A stretch of 64,000 bases of DNA, taken from positions 2,446,001-2,510,000 of the forward strand of contig NZ_CP039634.1 of NCBI RefSeq assembly GCF_004923295.1, read 5' to 3'. Shown here piece after piece: positions 27,215-36,710 of the stretch. Each line of letters begins with the position of its first letter. Positions within the stretch are counted from its first letter, which is position 1. A program made the position numbers and the translations under genes. Source of the DNA: Azospirillum sp. TSH100. GTDB lineage: Bacteria > Pseudomonadota > Alphaproteobacteria > Azospirillales > Azospirillaceae. The notes below the pieces were generated by a model that was not told the DNA's origin, did no database searches, and saw only the letters and a list, made by a program, of their open reading frames with translations.

Positions 27215-28663
27215 TCAGGCGCGGACCGGGACGTTCGCCTCGGCTGGCGGATGTTCCAGCGCGTCGGTCAGCGGGATCGGGTAATCGCCGGTGAAGCAGG
27301 CGTCGCAGTAGCCGAGCTTGGCCGGGTCGCGCTTCTCCTCGCCCATGGCGCGGTAGAGGCCGTCGAGCGAGATGAAGGCGAGGCTGTCGGCCTGGATGAA
27401 GTCGCGCATCTGCTCCACCGTCATGCGGTGGGCCAGCAGCTTGCCCTGCTCCGGCGTGTCGATGCCGTAGAAGCAGGGGTGCGAGGTCGGCGGGCTGGAG
27501 ATGCGCATGTGCACCTCCTTGGCCCCGGCGGCGCGCACCATCTCGACGATCTTCTTGGACGTGGTGCCGCGGACGATCGAATCGTCCACCAGCACGACGC
27601 GCTTGCCCTCGATCATCGCGCGGTTGGCGTTGTGCTTCAGCTTCACGCCGAGATGGCGGATCTGGTCGGTCGGCTCGATGAAGGTGCGGCCGACATAATG
27701 GTTGCGGATGATGCCGAGGTCGAAGGGCACGCCGGCCTCCTGGGCGTAGCCCAGCGCCGCGGGCACGCCGCTGTCGGGAACCGGAACGATCACGTCGGCG
27801 GGAACGCCGGCCTCGCGGGCCAGCTCACGGCCGATGCGCTGGCGCGCCTGGTAGACGGAGGTACCCTCCATCACGCTGTCGGGACGGGCGAAGTAGATGT
27901 ATTCAAAGATGCACAGGCGGCGCTGCTGCGGCTGGAACGGGCGCAGGCTGTGGACGCCGTCGCCGTCGATGACGATCATCTCGCCCGGCTCGACGTCGCG
28001 GACATAGTCGGCGCCGACGATGTCGAAGGCGCAGGTCTCGCTGGCCAGGAGGTAGGTGTCGCCCAGCTTGCCCAGCACCAGCGGACGGACGCCGAGCGCG
28101 TCGCGCACACCGATGACCTTGTTGGAGGTCAGCGCCACCAGGGAGAAGGCGCCCTCGACCTGCCGAACCGCCTCGATCAGGCGATCGACCGGCGAGCCGC
28201 CCCGGGCGGTCGCCATCAGATGGACGATCACCTCGGTGTCGGTGGAGGACTGGAACAGGCAGCCGCGGCGGACCAGCTGGCGGCGCAGCACCTGCGCGTT
28301 GGTCAGGTTGCCGTTGTGGGCCAGCGCGAAGCCGCCGAACTCGAAGTCGGCGTAGAGCGGCTGGACGTTGCGGATCGAGGTGTCGCCGGTGGTGGCGTAG
28401 CGCACATGGCCGATGGCGCTGCCGCCCTTCAGCTTGGCGATGATCGCCTCGGAGCTGAAATGGTCGCCGACCAGGCCCAGCGTGTGCTGGAGGTGGAAGC
28501 GGCCGCCGTCGAAGCTGACGATGCCCGCCGCCTCCTGCCCGCGGTGCTGCAGGGCATGCAGGCCCAGCGCCGTGATGGCGCCCGCCTGCGGGTTGCCGTA
28601 GATGCCGAACACGCCGCACTCTTCGCGCAGCTTGTCGTCGTCGAACGGATGCGTCGTCAGCAT
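27215..28663 (-). CDS. purF: Amidophosphoribosyltransferase PurF
   Basis: Catalyses the first committed step of purine synthesis (PRPP + glutamine to phosphoribosylamine). The product is 482 residues. A short propeptide precedes the catalytic cysteine (KLREECGVFGIYG), the N-terminal glutaminase continues with LQHRGQEAAGIVS, and the phosphoribosyltransferase motif is VVLVDDSIVRGTTSKKIVEMVRAAGA. ATG at 28663 is chosen because AAGGA stands before it; the open frame extends 23 codons further. It sits downstream of cvpA with a roughly 100-base gap. A terminator follows. Confidence 0.96.
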   Translation of the reverse strand: MLTTHPFDDDKLREECGVFGIYGNPQAGAITALGLHALQHRGQEAAGIVSFDGGRFHLQHTLGLVGDHFSSEAIIAKLKGGSAIGHVRYATTGDTSIRNVQPLYADFEFGGFALAHNGNLTNAQVLRRQLVRRGCLFQSSTDTEVIVHLMATARGGSPVDRLIEAVRQVEGAFSLVALTSNKVIGVRDALGVRPLVLGKLGDTYLLASETCAFDIVGADYVRDVEPGEMIVIDGDGVHSLRPFQPQQRRLCIFEYIYFARPDSVMEGTSVYQARQRIGRELAREAGVPADVIVPVPDSGVPAALGYAQEAGVPFDLGIIRNHYVGRTFIEPTDQIRHLGVKLKHNANRAMIEGKRVVLVDDSIVRGTTSKKIVEMVRAAGAKEVHMRISSPPTSHPCFYGIDTPEQGKLLAHRMTVEQMRDFIQADSLAFISLDGLYRAMGEEKRDPAKLGYCDACFTGDYPIPLTDALEHPPAEANVPVRA

Positions 28664-28766
28664 CACCAGAAGTCCTTCGTCCAAGAGGCGCCGTCGGCGC
28701 GCGTCAGCACATGCAACGAAAAAACAGCCCACAAACGTCGATAGCGCCGAAACCGAGCGGTCAAGC

Positions 28767-29456
28767 TCAGCGGGCGTTGTTCTGCATCAGCCTTTCAAGA
28801 TCGGCGCGATCGCGGTCCTTATAACCGGTATCGGGCGCCTGCGCACCCCCGGTCTTCGCGGGGCTGGGCACCGGCGTCGACAGGCGGTCGAGCGCCTGCT
28901 TGGCCTCCATCGCCTGTTTCGCCCGCTCGCGCGCCATGTCCATCTGGCCGAGACCTTCCTTGCGCAGATTTTCCGGCACGAAGGCATAGAGCGTCTCCGC
29001 CCCCATCGCCAGGAAGGGCCGGGTCTTCGCCTGTTGCAGCCACACCGGCTGTTCGGCCTGGTTCGGCACCAGCCACAGGAAGAACAGGTAGGCGATGGAA
29101 ACCAGGATGCCACCCTTCACCAGCCCGAAGGCGAAGCCGAGCGTGCGGTCGAGCGCCGACAGGGCGGATGCCTGCACCCCGCGCGACAGGCTGCGGCCCA
29201 GGAGCGACAGCACGATCAGGGCGACGATGAAGACGCCCACCGCCGAGGCGGCGTAGGCCAGCATCTCGAAGCGGATGTAGATCTGCGCGTAGGGCAGGAC
29301 ATGGGGCAGCGCGTAGAGCGTGATGATCGCGGCGCCGGCCCAGGCGGCGACCGACACCAGTTCGGCGACGAGGCCCCGGCTGAAAGCGAGCAGTGCGGCG
29401 AGAAGCAGCACGGCGATGACGACGGCGTCCACCGGATTGACGGGAAGGTTGTCCAT
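28767..29456 (-). CDS. cvpA: CvpA-family membrane protein
   Basis: A 229-residue inner-membrane protein with four hydrophobic helices (about 8-28, 33-55, 66-88, 102-125) and a long hydrophilic C-terminus. The family stretch is NPVDAVVIAVLLLAALLAFSRGLVAELVSVAAWAGAAII. CvpA is linked to colicin V production and envelope homeostasis. It lies between radA and purF as in E. coli (cvpA-purF). The C-terminal tail is basic and proline-rich, likely disordered. Confidence 0.93.
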   Translation of the reverse strand: MDNLPVNPVDAVVIAVLLLAALLAFSRGLVAELVSVAAWAGAAIITLYALPHVLPYAQIYIRFEMLAYAASAVGVFIVALIVLSLLGRSLSRGVQASALSALDRTLGFAFGLVKGGILVSIAYLFFLWLVPNQAEQPVWLQQAKTRPFLAMGAETLYAFVPENLRKEGLGQMDMARERAKQAMEAKQALDRLSTPVPSPAKTGGAQAPDTGYKDRDRADLERLMQNNAR

Positions 29457-29495
29457 GACCCTGTGCCGATTGCTGTACCGATTGATGGGATGCGG

Positions 29496-30959
29496 TCAGA
29501 TATATTCGTCATCGCGCCAACGGCGCGTGTCGTTGTCGTCATGAGGACGCCGCGACGGCGGCCGGCCGGAGGAGCCCTGCGCCTGGAACAGCGGCATCAG
29601 CTCGCCCAGTTGCTGGAGTTCGACCGTCTTCAGCCCCCCCGTCCTTGACCAGCTGTCGCCGCGGCTGCCCTTCCTGCCGGTGCGCCGCGCCGGGAAGATG
29701 GCGGAGGAGAAGCCGAGCTTCGCCGCCTCCTTCAGCCTCGTGTCGCTCTGGCCGACGGCGCGGACCTCGCCCGACAGGCCGATCTCGCCGAACACCACCG
29801 CGTCGGCCGGCACCGGCTCCCCGGTCAGGGAGGAGACCAGCGCGGCGGCGACGGCGAGGTCGGCGGCGGGTTCGGTGATACGCAGGCCGCCGGCCACATT
29901 CAGATAGACGTCGTTGGCACCGATCTGCACGCCGCAACGCGCCTCCAGAACCGCCAACACCATGGCGAGGCGGGCGGAGTCCCAGCCGACCACGGCACGG
30001 CGCGGCGTGCCGAGCGGCGACGGGGCGACCAGCGCCTGGACCTCGACCAGCACGGGGCGGGTGCCCTCCATCCCGGCGAAGACGGCCGCACCCGACACGT
30101 CGCCGCGCCGTTCGGCCAGGAACAGGGCGGACGGGTTGGCAACCTCGCCAAGGCCGGCGTCGCCCATCTCGAACACGCCGATCTCGTCGGTCGGGCCGAA
30201 ACGGTTCTTCACCGCACGCAGGATGCGGAACTGGTGGCCGCGCTCGCCTTCGAAATAGAGGACGGTGTCCACCATGTGCTCCAGCACGCGGGGGCCGGCG
30301 ATCATGCCTTCCTTGGTGACATGGCCGACCAGAAGCAGCACGACGCCGCGCCGCTTGGCGACGCGGATCAGCTCCTGCGCGCTGGCGCGGACCTGGGCGA
30401 CGGTGCCGGGGGCGCTGTCCAGATTGTCCATATACATGGTCTGGATCGAATCGATGACGATCACCTCCGGACCCTTGGCGTCGTCGAGCGAGGCGACGAT
30501 GTCGCGCACGCTGGTGGCAGAGGCGAGGTCAACCGGGGCGGTGGCGCAGCCCAGCCGCTGGGCGCGCAGGCGGACCTGGTCGACCGCCTCCTCGCCCGAG
30601 ACATAGGCGCAGCGATGGTCCTGCGACAGCCGGGCCATCGCCTGGAGCAGAAGGGTCGATTTGCCGATGCCGGGGTCGCCGCCGATCAGGATGGCCGAAC
30701 CGGGAACCAGTCCGCCGCCGCAGACGCGGTCGAATTCGGCGATGCCGGTCATCCGGCGCGGCGGCGCCTCGCTGGAGCCATGCAGGCCGACGAAGTCGAT
30801 GCGGCGGCCACGGGCGGCGCCCAGCCCCTTCGGCGCGCTGTCCGGCGCCGCCTCCTCGACGAGGCTGTTCCATTCGCCGCAGGCGTCGCACTTGCCCGCC
30901 CATTTCGGGAAGGAGGCGCCGCAGGCCTGACAGACATATCGGGTGGTGGGCTTCGCCAA
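29496..30959 (-). CDS. radA: DNA repair protein RadA (Sms)
   Basis: A 487-residue RecA-like ATPase acting in recombination-intermediate processing. An N-terminal zinc finger CQACGASFPKWAGKCDACGEW, Walker A GGDPGIGKSTLL, the RadA-specific KNRFG motif and a C-terminal Lon-protease-like domain (GGLRITEPAADLAVAAALVSSL) are all present. The start is a TTG at 30959 (LAKPTTRYVCQ), the point where the family begins; no clear ribosome binding site. It heads the radA-cvpA-purF block. The last 30 residues are unusually polar. Confidence 0.95.
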   Translation of the reverse strand: MAKPTTRYVCQACGASFPKWAGKCDACGEWNSLVEEAAPDSAPKGLGAARGRRIDFVGLHGSSEAPPRRMTGIAEFDRVCGGGLVPGSAILIGGDPGIGKSTLLLQAMARLSQDHRCAYVSGEEAVDQVRLRAQRLGCATAPVDLASATSVRDIVASLDDAKGPEVIVIDSIQTMYMDNLDSAPGTVAQVRASAQELIRVAKRRGVVLLLVGHVTKEGMIAGPRVLEHMVDTVLYFEGERGHQFRILRAVKNRFGPTDEIGVFEMGDAGLGEVANPSALFLAERRGDVSGAAVFAGMEGTRPVLVEVQALVAPSPLGTPRRAVVGWDSARLAMVLAVLEARCGVQIGANDVYLNVAGGLRITEPAADLAVAAALVSSLTGEPVPADAVVFGEIGLSGEVRAVGQSDTRLKEAAKLGFSSAIFPARRTGRKGSRGDSWSRTGGLKTVELQQLGELMPLFQAQGSSGRPPSRRPHDDNDTRRWRDDEYI

Positions 30960-31115
30960 AGGTCTGGTAGTCCGATGGGGGTAAGGCCCGCCACATATAG
31001 CAAGCCGTTCCGCCGAATCCTATGCTTGCAGGGGTGGAATGCAGGGGCTTTTTTCAGACCCTCGGCGTGATAGGTTGCTGGCGGTTTGCGAACCGACGAG
31101 ACGATCTTGAGGAAG

Positions 31116-31236
31116 AGTCCCCTCTCCCCCCGGGGAGAGGGTTAGGGTGAGGGGGTCGCGCGGCGGCCCTCCGACAAGAATTCAGCATGTGCATCCCCCT
31201 CACCCCGCCCCTCTCCCCGGGGGGAAGAGGGGGAGG
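31116..31236. repeat. Inverted pair of CCCTCTCCC palindromes before map
   Basis: Copy one (31118-31156) reads CCCCTCTCCCCCCGGGGAGAGG then GTTAGGGTGAGGGGG. Copy two (31195-31232) reads CCCCCTCACCCCGCCCCTCTCC then CCGGGGGG. The two face opposite ways, forming a doublet like E. coli BIMEs. An open frame runs through it into map but is not a real N-terminus. Confidence 0.8.
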
Positions 31237-31258
31237 ATTACTTGAAAAGAGGATTTAC

Positions 31259-32086
31259 GTGACGGATGACGGTTTGATGGACAAGGAAGGCAAGCGGATC
31301 GTGCTGCACGGTCCGGAGGAGTTCGCGGCGCTGCGCAAGTCCTGCCGGCTGGCGGCCGAGACGCTGGATTACATCACGCCCTTCGTGGTGCCGGGCGTCA
31401 GCACCGGCCGACTCGACAAGCTGATCGAGGAGTTCCAGCGCGACCGCGGCGGCATTCCGGCGACGCTGGGCTATCACGGCTATCCGGCGTGCAGCTGCAT
31501 CTCGCCCAACCACGTCGTCAACCACGGCATCCCCAGCGACGACAAGAAGCTGATCGAGGGCGACATCGTCAACATCGACGTCACCGTGATCCTCGACGGC
31601 TGGTACGGCGACAGCAGCCGCATGTATTTCGTCGGCGAGAAGGTCGGGGTGAAGGCGCGCAAGCTGGTCGACCTGACCTGGCGCTGCATGATGGCCGGCA
31701 TCGCCCAGGCGAAGCCCGGCAACCATCTGGGCGACATCGGCCACGCCATCCAGACGATGGCGGAGGCGGCGCGCTGCTCGGTCGTCCGCGACTTCGGCGG
31801 GCACGGCATCGGCAAGGTCTTCCACGACGCGCCCCATGTCGACCATTTCGGCAAGCCCGGCACCGGCGTGGAACTGCGCCCCGGCATGGTCTTCACGGTG
31901 GAGCCGATGATCAACGCCGGCCGCCACGAGGTGAAGATCCTGTCCGACGGCTGGACCACGGTCACCCGCGACCGCTCGTTGTCGGCCCAGTTCGAGCACC
32001 AGATCGGCATCACCGAGGACGGCTGCGAGATCTTCACCCTCTCGCCCGCCGGCTACACCCAACCTCCTTACGGGAACGCCGCATGA
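31259..32086 (+). CDS. map: Type I methionine aminopeptidase
   Basis: Removes the initiator methionine from nascent proteins. The product is about 275 residues. Metal ligands are in NIDVTVILDGWYGDSSRMYF, GHGIGKVFHDAPHVDHF, FTVEPMINAG and FEHQIGITEDG. The GTG at 31259 is chosen because AAGAGGA lies five bases before it; ATG at 31277 (MDKEGKR) is an alternative. Upstream the frame continues only through the palindromic repeat. The stop overlaps the Nudix gene's ATG by four bases, so the two are coupled. Confidence 0.95.
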   Translation: MTDDGLMDKEGKRIVLHGPEEFAALRKSCRLAAETLDYITPFVVPGVSTGRLDKLIEEFQRDRGGIPATLGYHGYPACSCISPNHVVNHGIPSDDKKLIEGDIVNIDVTVILDGWYGDSSRMYFVGEKVGVKARKLVDLTWRCMMAGIAQAKPGNHLGDIGHAIQTMAEAARCSVVRDFGGHGIGKVFHDAPHVDHFGKPGTGVELRPGMVFTVEPMINAGRHEVKILSDGWTTVTRDRSLSAQFEHQIGITEDGCEIFTLSPAGYTQPPYGNAA

Positions 32087-32673
32087 GCGACGAACAAAAG
32101 CCTTGGGAGGTGCTGGGCAGCCGCGATCTGCTCGACGCCAGCCCCTATCTGAAGGTGCGGGCGGAGACGGTGCGGCTGCCCGACGGACGGACGGTGGAGA
32201 ATTTCTACCAGCTCGACCAGCCCGACTATGCGCTGATGTATGTCGAGACCGGGGACGGCAAGGTGGTGATGCTGCGTACCTACAAGCACGGGCCGCGCCG
32301 CGTCAGCCTGACCTTCCCCGCCGGTGCCATTGAGCCCGGCGAGGAGCCGCTGGCCGCTGCAAAGCGCGAGCTGCTGGAGGAAACCGGCTATGCCGCCGAC
32401 GACTGGACGGCGCTGGGCGGCTTCGTCGTCGGGGCGAACGCCAAGGGCAGCACCTGCCACATGTTCCACGCCAAGGGCGCCCGCAAGGTGGCGGAGCCCG
32501 ACAATGGTGATCTGGAGGACATGCGGATCGAGCTGCACAGCGCCCGCGAGCTGATCGACGCGGCGGCACGCGGCGACTATGCGGTGCTGCCGGTGATCGC
32601 CATGCTGGGGGCGATGCTGCTGCCGGACCTGCGCGAGGGGCTGGGCATGGCGGCGCGGACGCGGTCGGTGTAA
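32083..32673 (+). CDS. Nudix hydrolase, ADP-ribose pyrophosphatase-like
   Basis: A 196-residue hydrolase of nucleoside diphosphates linked to another group. The Nudix box is exact: G-AIEPG-E-EPLAAAK-RELLEETGY (Gx5Ex7REUxEExGU). The preceding strands VENFYQLDQPDYALMYVETGDGKVVMLRTYKHG fit the ADP-ribose/GDP-mannose class. It is translationally coupled to map. The substrate is not decidable from sequence. Confidence 0.92.
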   Translation: MSDEQKPWEVLGSRDLLDASPYLKVRAETVRLPDGRTVENFYQLDQPDYALMYVETGDGKVVMLRTYKHGPRRVSLTFPAGAIEPGEEPLAAAKRELLEETGYAADDWTALGGFVVGANAKGSTCHMFHAKGARKVAEPDNGDLEDMRIELHSARELIDAAARGDYAVLPVIAMLGAMLLPDLREGLGMAARTRSV

Positions 32674-32711
32674 AAAGGCGGAGCGACCTTTCACCGACCG
32701 GGAGGACGGCC

Positions 32712-33305
32712 ATGGCCCTGCGCAAACAGCGCCGGATGACGCTGGACGAATTCCTCGACTGGGAGGAGCGGCAGGACGTCCGCCACGAGTTCCTCCAGGG
32801 CGAGATCGTTGCCATGGTCGGCGGGACGGTTGCCCACAACCAGATCGCCGGCAACGTCTACGCCGCCCTGCGCGGCGAACTGCGGGGGTCGCCCTGCCGG
32901 GTGTTCCAGGAGACGATGCGCATCCGGGCCGACGAGTCGGTGTTCTATCCGGACGTCTTTGTCACCTGCGCCATGCTGGACGATCGCGACCGGATGGCAA
33001 CGGAACCGACGCTGATCGTCGAGGTGCTGTCGGACAGCACGTCGAGCTACGACCACACCACCAAGAGCGCCGCCTACCGTACCCTGCCCTCGCTGACCCA
33101 ATATGTGCTGATCCACCAGCGGGTGGCGGTGGTGGAGAGCTTCCGCCGGGCCGGCGACGGCTGGACGCACGAGCTGCTGTCGGGCCGAGACGGCGTGCTG
33201 GCGATCCCGGCGCTGGAGGTGGGGCTGCCGCTGGCCACCATTTATGAGGACACGCGGGTGTCCTTCGACCTGACCATCCTGACGGGCGAGAGCGACGATG
33301 CCTGA
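32712..33305 (+). CDS. Uma2-family putative endonuclease (DUF820)
   Basis: A 197-residue protein with a PD-(D/E)XK-like fold. Family segments are RHEFLQGEIVAMVGGTVAHNQIAGNVYAALR, FYPDVFVTC and PTLIVEVLSDSTSSYDHTTKSAAYRTLPSLTQYVLI, where the acidic D, E and the following residues form the presumed catalytic site. GGGAGGACGGCC precedes the ATG. Such proteins are numerous in cyanobacteria and some alphaproteobacteria, and their role is unproven. It overlaps the next gene by eight bases. Confidence 0.88.
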   Translation: MALRKQRRMTLDEFLDWEERQDVRHEFLQGEIVAMVGGTVAHNQIAGNVYAALRGELRGSPCRVFQETMRIRADESVFYPDVFVTCAMLDDRDRMATEPTLIVEVLSDSTSSYDHTTKSAAYRTLPSLTQYVLIHQRVAVVESFRRAGDGWTHELLSGRDGVLAIPALEVGLPLATIYEDTRVSFDLTILTGESDDA

Positions 33306-33753
33306 ACACGCCCCAACCGCCGAAGCCGAGCATCTGATCGAACTGCTGGGGTTGCAGCCGCATCCGGAGGGTGGCTGTTACGCCGAGACCTACCGCGCGC
33401 CGGGGGATGGCGGGCGTGGGGCGGTGACGGCGATCTATTTCCTGCTGCGGGCGGGGGAGCGGTCGCACTGGCACACCGTCGATGCCGTGGAAATCTGGCT
33501 CTGGCACGGCGGGGCGCCGCTGGAGCTGTCGATTTACGAGGATGGCGGGACGGTCGAGCGCCACCGGCTGGGGATGGACATCGCGGGCGGCGAGCGGCCG
33601 CAGGCGGTGGTGCCGGTCGGGGCGTGGCAGGCGGCGCGGACCCTGGCCGAAGGGCCGGACGGCTGGTCGCTGGTGAGCTGTACCGTGGCGCCGGCCTTCG
33701 AGTTCGCCGGATTCAAGATGGCGCCGGAGGGGTGGGAGCCGGAGTTGAGGTAA
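33298..33753 (+). CDS. Cupin-like DUF985 protein
   Basis: A 151-residue beta-barrel protein with the DUF985 (cupin_5) opening LIELLGLQPHPEGGCYAETYRAP and core AIYFLLRAGERSHWHTVDAVEIWLWHGGAPLELSIY. It overlaps the Uma2 gene by eight bases, so the two are cotranscribed. The substrate is unknown; metal-binding histidines HWH are present. Confidence 0.88.
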   Translation: MPEHAPTAEAEHLIELLGLQPHPEGGCYAETYRAPGDGGRGAVTAIYFLLRAGERSHWHTVDAVEIWLWHGGAPLELSIYEDGGTVERHRLGMDIAGGERPQAVVPVGAWQAARTLAEGPDGWSLVSCTVAPAFEFAGFKMAPEGWEPELR

Positions 33754-33827
33754 CACTGGTTTGCCGAAGCGCGCCGCCAAGGGGCATGCTGCCCCTTGGC
33801 AATCCCCTGGTACAGGCTTATCGCCCG

Positions 33828-33880
33828 TTCTACCCCCTCACCCTGCCCCTTTCCCCGGAGGGGAGAGGGACTCAAAGGGG
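33828..33880. repeat. CCCTCACCCT-type palindromic element
   Basis: ACCCCCTCACCCTGCCCC followed by TTTCCCCGGAGGGGAGAGGGA; a member of the recurring palindrome family, between the convergent cupin and der genes. Confidence 0.7.
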
Positions 33881-33897
33881 AAGAAGGGATATCAGGA

Positions 33898-35292
33898 TCA
33901 ATCCTCGGCGTACGGATTCTTGCCCTTGCGCAGAAGCAGGCGCACCGGCACGCCGGGCATGTCGAAGCTGTCGCGCAGATGCGTGGTCAGATAGCGCTGG
34001 TAGCTTTCCGGCAAATCCAACGGCTTGTTCACGAACAGGGCAAAGGTCGGCGGGCGGGTCTTCACCTGGGTGACATAGCGGATCTTCACCCGGCGGCCTT
34101 CGACCAGGGGCGGCGGATGATGCTCCAGAACGCCCTCGATCCAACGGTTCAGCTGGGCGGTCGGGATGCGGCGGTTCCAGACGGTGTAGGTCTCCAGCAC
34201 GCCGTCCAGCAGCGTGTCGAGCTTGTGGCCCTTCAGCGCCGAGATGGTGACGACCTTCACGCCCTTGATATAGCCGAGTGCCGCCTGGAGCTTGTCCTCG
34301 ACCTGACGCAGCGCCATTGCGCGGTCGTCGACGGTGTCCCACTTGTTGACGGCGATCACCAGGGCGCGGCCCTCGGAGATCACCAGCCGGGCGATGGTCA
34401 GATCCTGCTTGTCGAGGATGGCGGCGGCATCGACCACCAGCACCACGACATTCGCCATGCGGATGACGCGCAGGCTGTCGGCGACCGCCAGCTTCTCCAC
34501 CTTCTCGTCGACGCGGGCGCGGCGGCGCATGCCGGCGGTGTCGACCAGCTTGAAGCGGCGGTCGCGCCACTCCCAATCGACCGTGATGGCGTCGCGGGTC
34601 ATGCCGGCTTCGGGGCCGGTCAGCACGCGCTCCTCACCCAGCAGGCTGTTCAACAGGGTCGACTTGCCGACATTGGGGCGGCCGACGATGGCGATCTGGA
34701 TCGGCTTGCTGCGGTCCTCCTCCGGCTCCGGCTGGTCACCGACCGGGATGGAGGGATCGAAAGTGTCGTCCTTCTCCTCGACCTCGCCGGCATCTTCCGG
34801 GGGGGCGTAGGGCAGCAGCGCCTCGACCAGATCGGCCATGCCCTCGCCATGTTCGGCGGACAGCGGGATCGGGTCGCCCAGGCCGAGTTCATAGGACTCG
34901 AACATGCCGGGCGTGCCGGCCTTGCCTTCGGTCTTGTTGGCGACCAGCAGGACCGGGGTCTTGCCCCGGCGCAGCAGGTTGGCGAAATGGCGGTCCAGCG
35001 GCGTGATGCCGGCGCGGGCGTCGATGATGAACAGCGCCACGTCGGCACGGGCGAGCGCCTGCTCGGTCTGGCGGCGCATCCGCGCCTCCAGGCTGTCGTC
35101 GGTCACGTCCTCAAGACCGGCGGTATCGACCACCGTGAAGGACAGGCCGCCGACATGGGCCGGGGCCGAGCGCCAGTCACGGGTGACGCCCGGCGTATCG
35201 TCCACCAGGGCCAGCTTCTTGCCGGCCAGACGGTTGAAGAGAGTCGATTTGCCGACATTCGGCCGACCGACGAGGACCACGGTGAACGACAT
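33898..35292 (-). CDS. der: Ribosome biogenesis GTPase Der (EngA)
   Basis: Double-GTPase needed for assembly of the 50S subunit. The product is 464 residues. Two G domains are visible: [16 protein letters not shown] with DTAG (about 60) and NKTE, then [16 protein letters not shown] with DTAG and NKWD. The first NKxD is NKTE, a common variant. A 30-residue acidic linker (about 155-180) separates them, and a C-terminal KH domain ends [19 protein letters not shown]. Gene order yfgM-bamB-der matches E. coli. ATG at 35292 fits the family. Confidence 0.97.
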   Translation of the reverse strand: MSFTVVLVGRPNVGKSTLFNRLAGKKLALVDDTPGVTRDWRSAPAHVGGLSFTVVDTAGLEDVTDDSLEARMRRQTEQALARADVALFIIDARAGITPLDRHFANLLRRGKTPVLLVANKTEGKAGTPGMFESYELGLGDPIPLSAEHGEGMADLVEALLPYAPPEDAGEVEEKDDTFDPSIPVGDQPEPEEDRSKPIQIAIVGRPNVGKSTLLNSLLGEERVLTGPEAGMTRDAITVDWEWRDRRFKLVDTAGMRRRARVDEKVEKLAVADSLRVIRMANVVVLVVDAAAILDKQDLTIARLVISEGRALVIAVNKWDTVDDRAMALRQVEDKLQAALGYIKGVKVVTISALKGHKLDTLLDGVLETYTVWNRRIPTAQLNRWIEGVLEHHPPPLVEGRRVKIRYVTQVKTRPPTFALFVNKPLDLPESYQRYLTTHLRDSFDMPGVPVRLLLRKGKNPYAED

Positions 35293-35333
35293 GGGGCCAA
35301 AGGCCTTTCACAACAGACGGAGGAAATCCGCGA

Positions 35334-36701
35334 TCAGCGGAACGCGACCAGCGTTCCGTTGTCGCACAGCACATAGAGAGTGTTGTTGGCAACGACCGGA
35401 GACAAGTAGGAACCGGTGGGCAGCGAGCGGGTCACCTCGACCTTCCCGTCGGACGGTGACAGGCCGAGCAGCTGGCCGTTGGAGCCGGTGACCCACAGGC
35501 GGCTGCCCGCCATCACCGGGCCGGACCAGACGATGGGGCCGGACTTGTCCTCCGGATCGGTGAAGCGGGCGAGCGGCGCCACCCAGCGGACCTTGCCGTT
35601 CTGGCGGGCCACCGCGACCACTTCCTGGTCGTTGGTGACGGTGAACAGGTAATCGCCGGCCAGCCAGGGGGTCTGGACGCCGCCGATCTCCGTTTCCCAG
35701 ATGCGGGCGCCGATTCGCTCGTCGATCGCAACCATGCGGCCGGAATGGCCGATGGCATAGACGGCGCCGCGATCGACCACCGACAGGCCGCGGATGTCGG
35801 CCAGATTGCTCAAGGCGCCGGTGCGGCGGATGTTGGCGAGGCTGTCCTGCCAGGCGACGCGGCCGTTTTCCGGACGCAGGCCGAACAGTTCGCCGGAGGA
35901 ATAGGGCGAGACGACCAGCGTGCCGGTGGCGGCCGGGCTGGCGGCGCCGAGCAGGCCGGCGGTCTCCAGGATGCCCTGCTGCGACCACTGCACCGCGCCG
36001 TCGTCGGTGGACAGGGCGATGGTCTGGTTGTCCAGGGTGATCACCAGCACGCGGCCGCCGGAAACCGTCGGGGCGCCGCGAACCGGGCCGGCGATGCGCT
36101 TGCGCCACAGGATCTTGCCGCTGCCGGCATCGAGCGACAGCACCTCGGCGAAGCCGGTGGCGGCATAGACACGGCCGTCGGCATAGGCGACGCCGCCGCC
36201 GGTGGCGCCGCCGCGCTCGTTCTCCGGACGGGTGTCGATGCGCCACAGCGACTGGCCGCTGCGCTCGTTGAGCGCGGTGACGTGCGAGTCGGCATCCATG
36301 GCGAAGATGCGGCCGTCGGCGATCACCGGCGTGCCGAGCAGCGCGCGCGAGCTGCTGGACCCGGCGCCGATGTCGGCGCGCCACGCGTCGGACGGGCTGG
36401 CCGACAAGGCGAGGTTGCCCAGCACATGCTCCGGCGTGCCGCCCGGCTGCGCCCACGTCGCGTTGGCGACGGCCGGCGGCACGGTGACGGCGGTGGCGGC
36501 GAGCTGGGCATCCGGCTCCACCTTGCGCTCGCGCTGGAGGACGGCGACGCGCTTGCCCGGCAGGGGCGGTTCGGGCGTCTTGCCGAACCAGCCGTCGATG
36601 GTGTCGCAGCCGGCGAGCAGGACAGCCAGCAGCGATGCGGACAGCAGCGCCGCGCGGCGGATCGAACCGGTCATCGCGGTCTTCCCGTTCTTGTTCGTCA
36701 T
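35334..36701 (-). CDS. bamB: Outer-membrane assembly lipoprotein BamB
   Basis: Subunit of the BAM machine that folds beta-barrel proteins into the outer membrane. The product is 455 residues. A lipoprotein signal peptide ends LLAVLLAGC (Cys about 32). A series of PQQ-like beta-propeller repeats follows (VYAATGFAEVLSLDAGSGKILWRKRIAG, RGLSVVDRGAVYAIGHSGRMVAIDERIGARIWE). ATG at 36701 follows AGGG and lies nine bases after the upstream stop; ATG at 36674 is an alternative. It is between yfgM and der. Confidence 0.95.
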   Translation of the reverse strand: MTNKNGKTAMTGSIRRAALLSASLLAVLLAGCDTIDGWFGKTPEPPLPGKRVAVLQRERKVEPDAQLAATAVTVPPAVANATWAQPGGTPEHVLGNLALSASPSDAWRADIGAGSSSSRALLGTPVIADGRIFAMDADSHVTALNERSGQSLWRIDTRPENERGGATGGGVAYADGRVYAATGFAEVLSLDAGSGKILWRKRIAGPVRGAPTVSGGRVLVITLDNQTIALSTDDGAVQWSQQGILETAGLLGAASPAATGTLVVSPYSSGELFGLRPENGRVAWQDSLANIRRTGALSNLADIRGLSVVDRGAVYAIGHSGRMVAIDERIGARIWETEIGGVQTPWLAGDYLFTVTNDQEVVAVARQNGKVRWVAPLARFTDPEDKSGPIVWSGPVMAGSRLWVTGSNGQLLGLSPSDGKVEVTRSLPTGSYLSPVVANNTLYVLCDNGTLVAFR

Positions 36702-36710
36702 GACCCTGGG

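Noticed and set aside
31187..31258. N-terminal extension of map starting MCIPLTPPLSPGGRGG
   Set aside because: It is the translated palindromic repeat; GTG 31259 with AAGAGGA is a better start.
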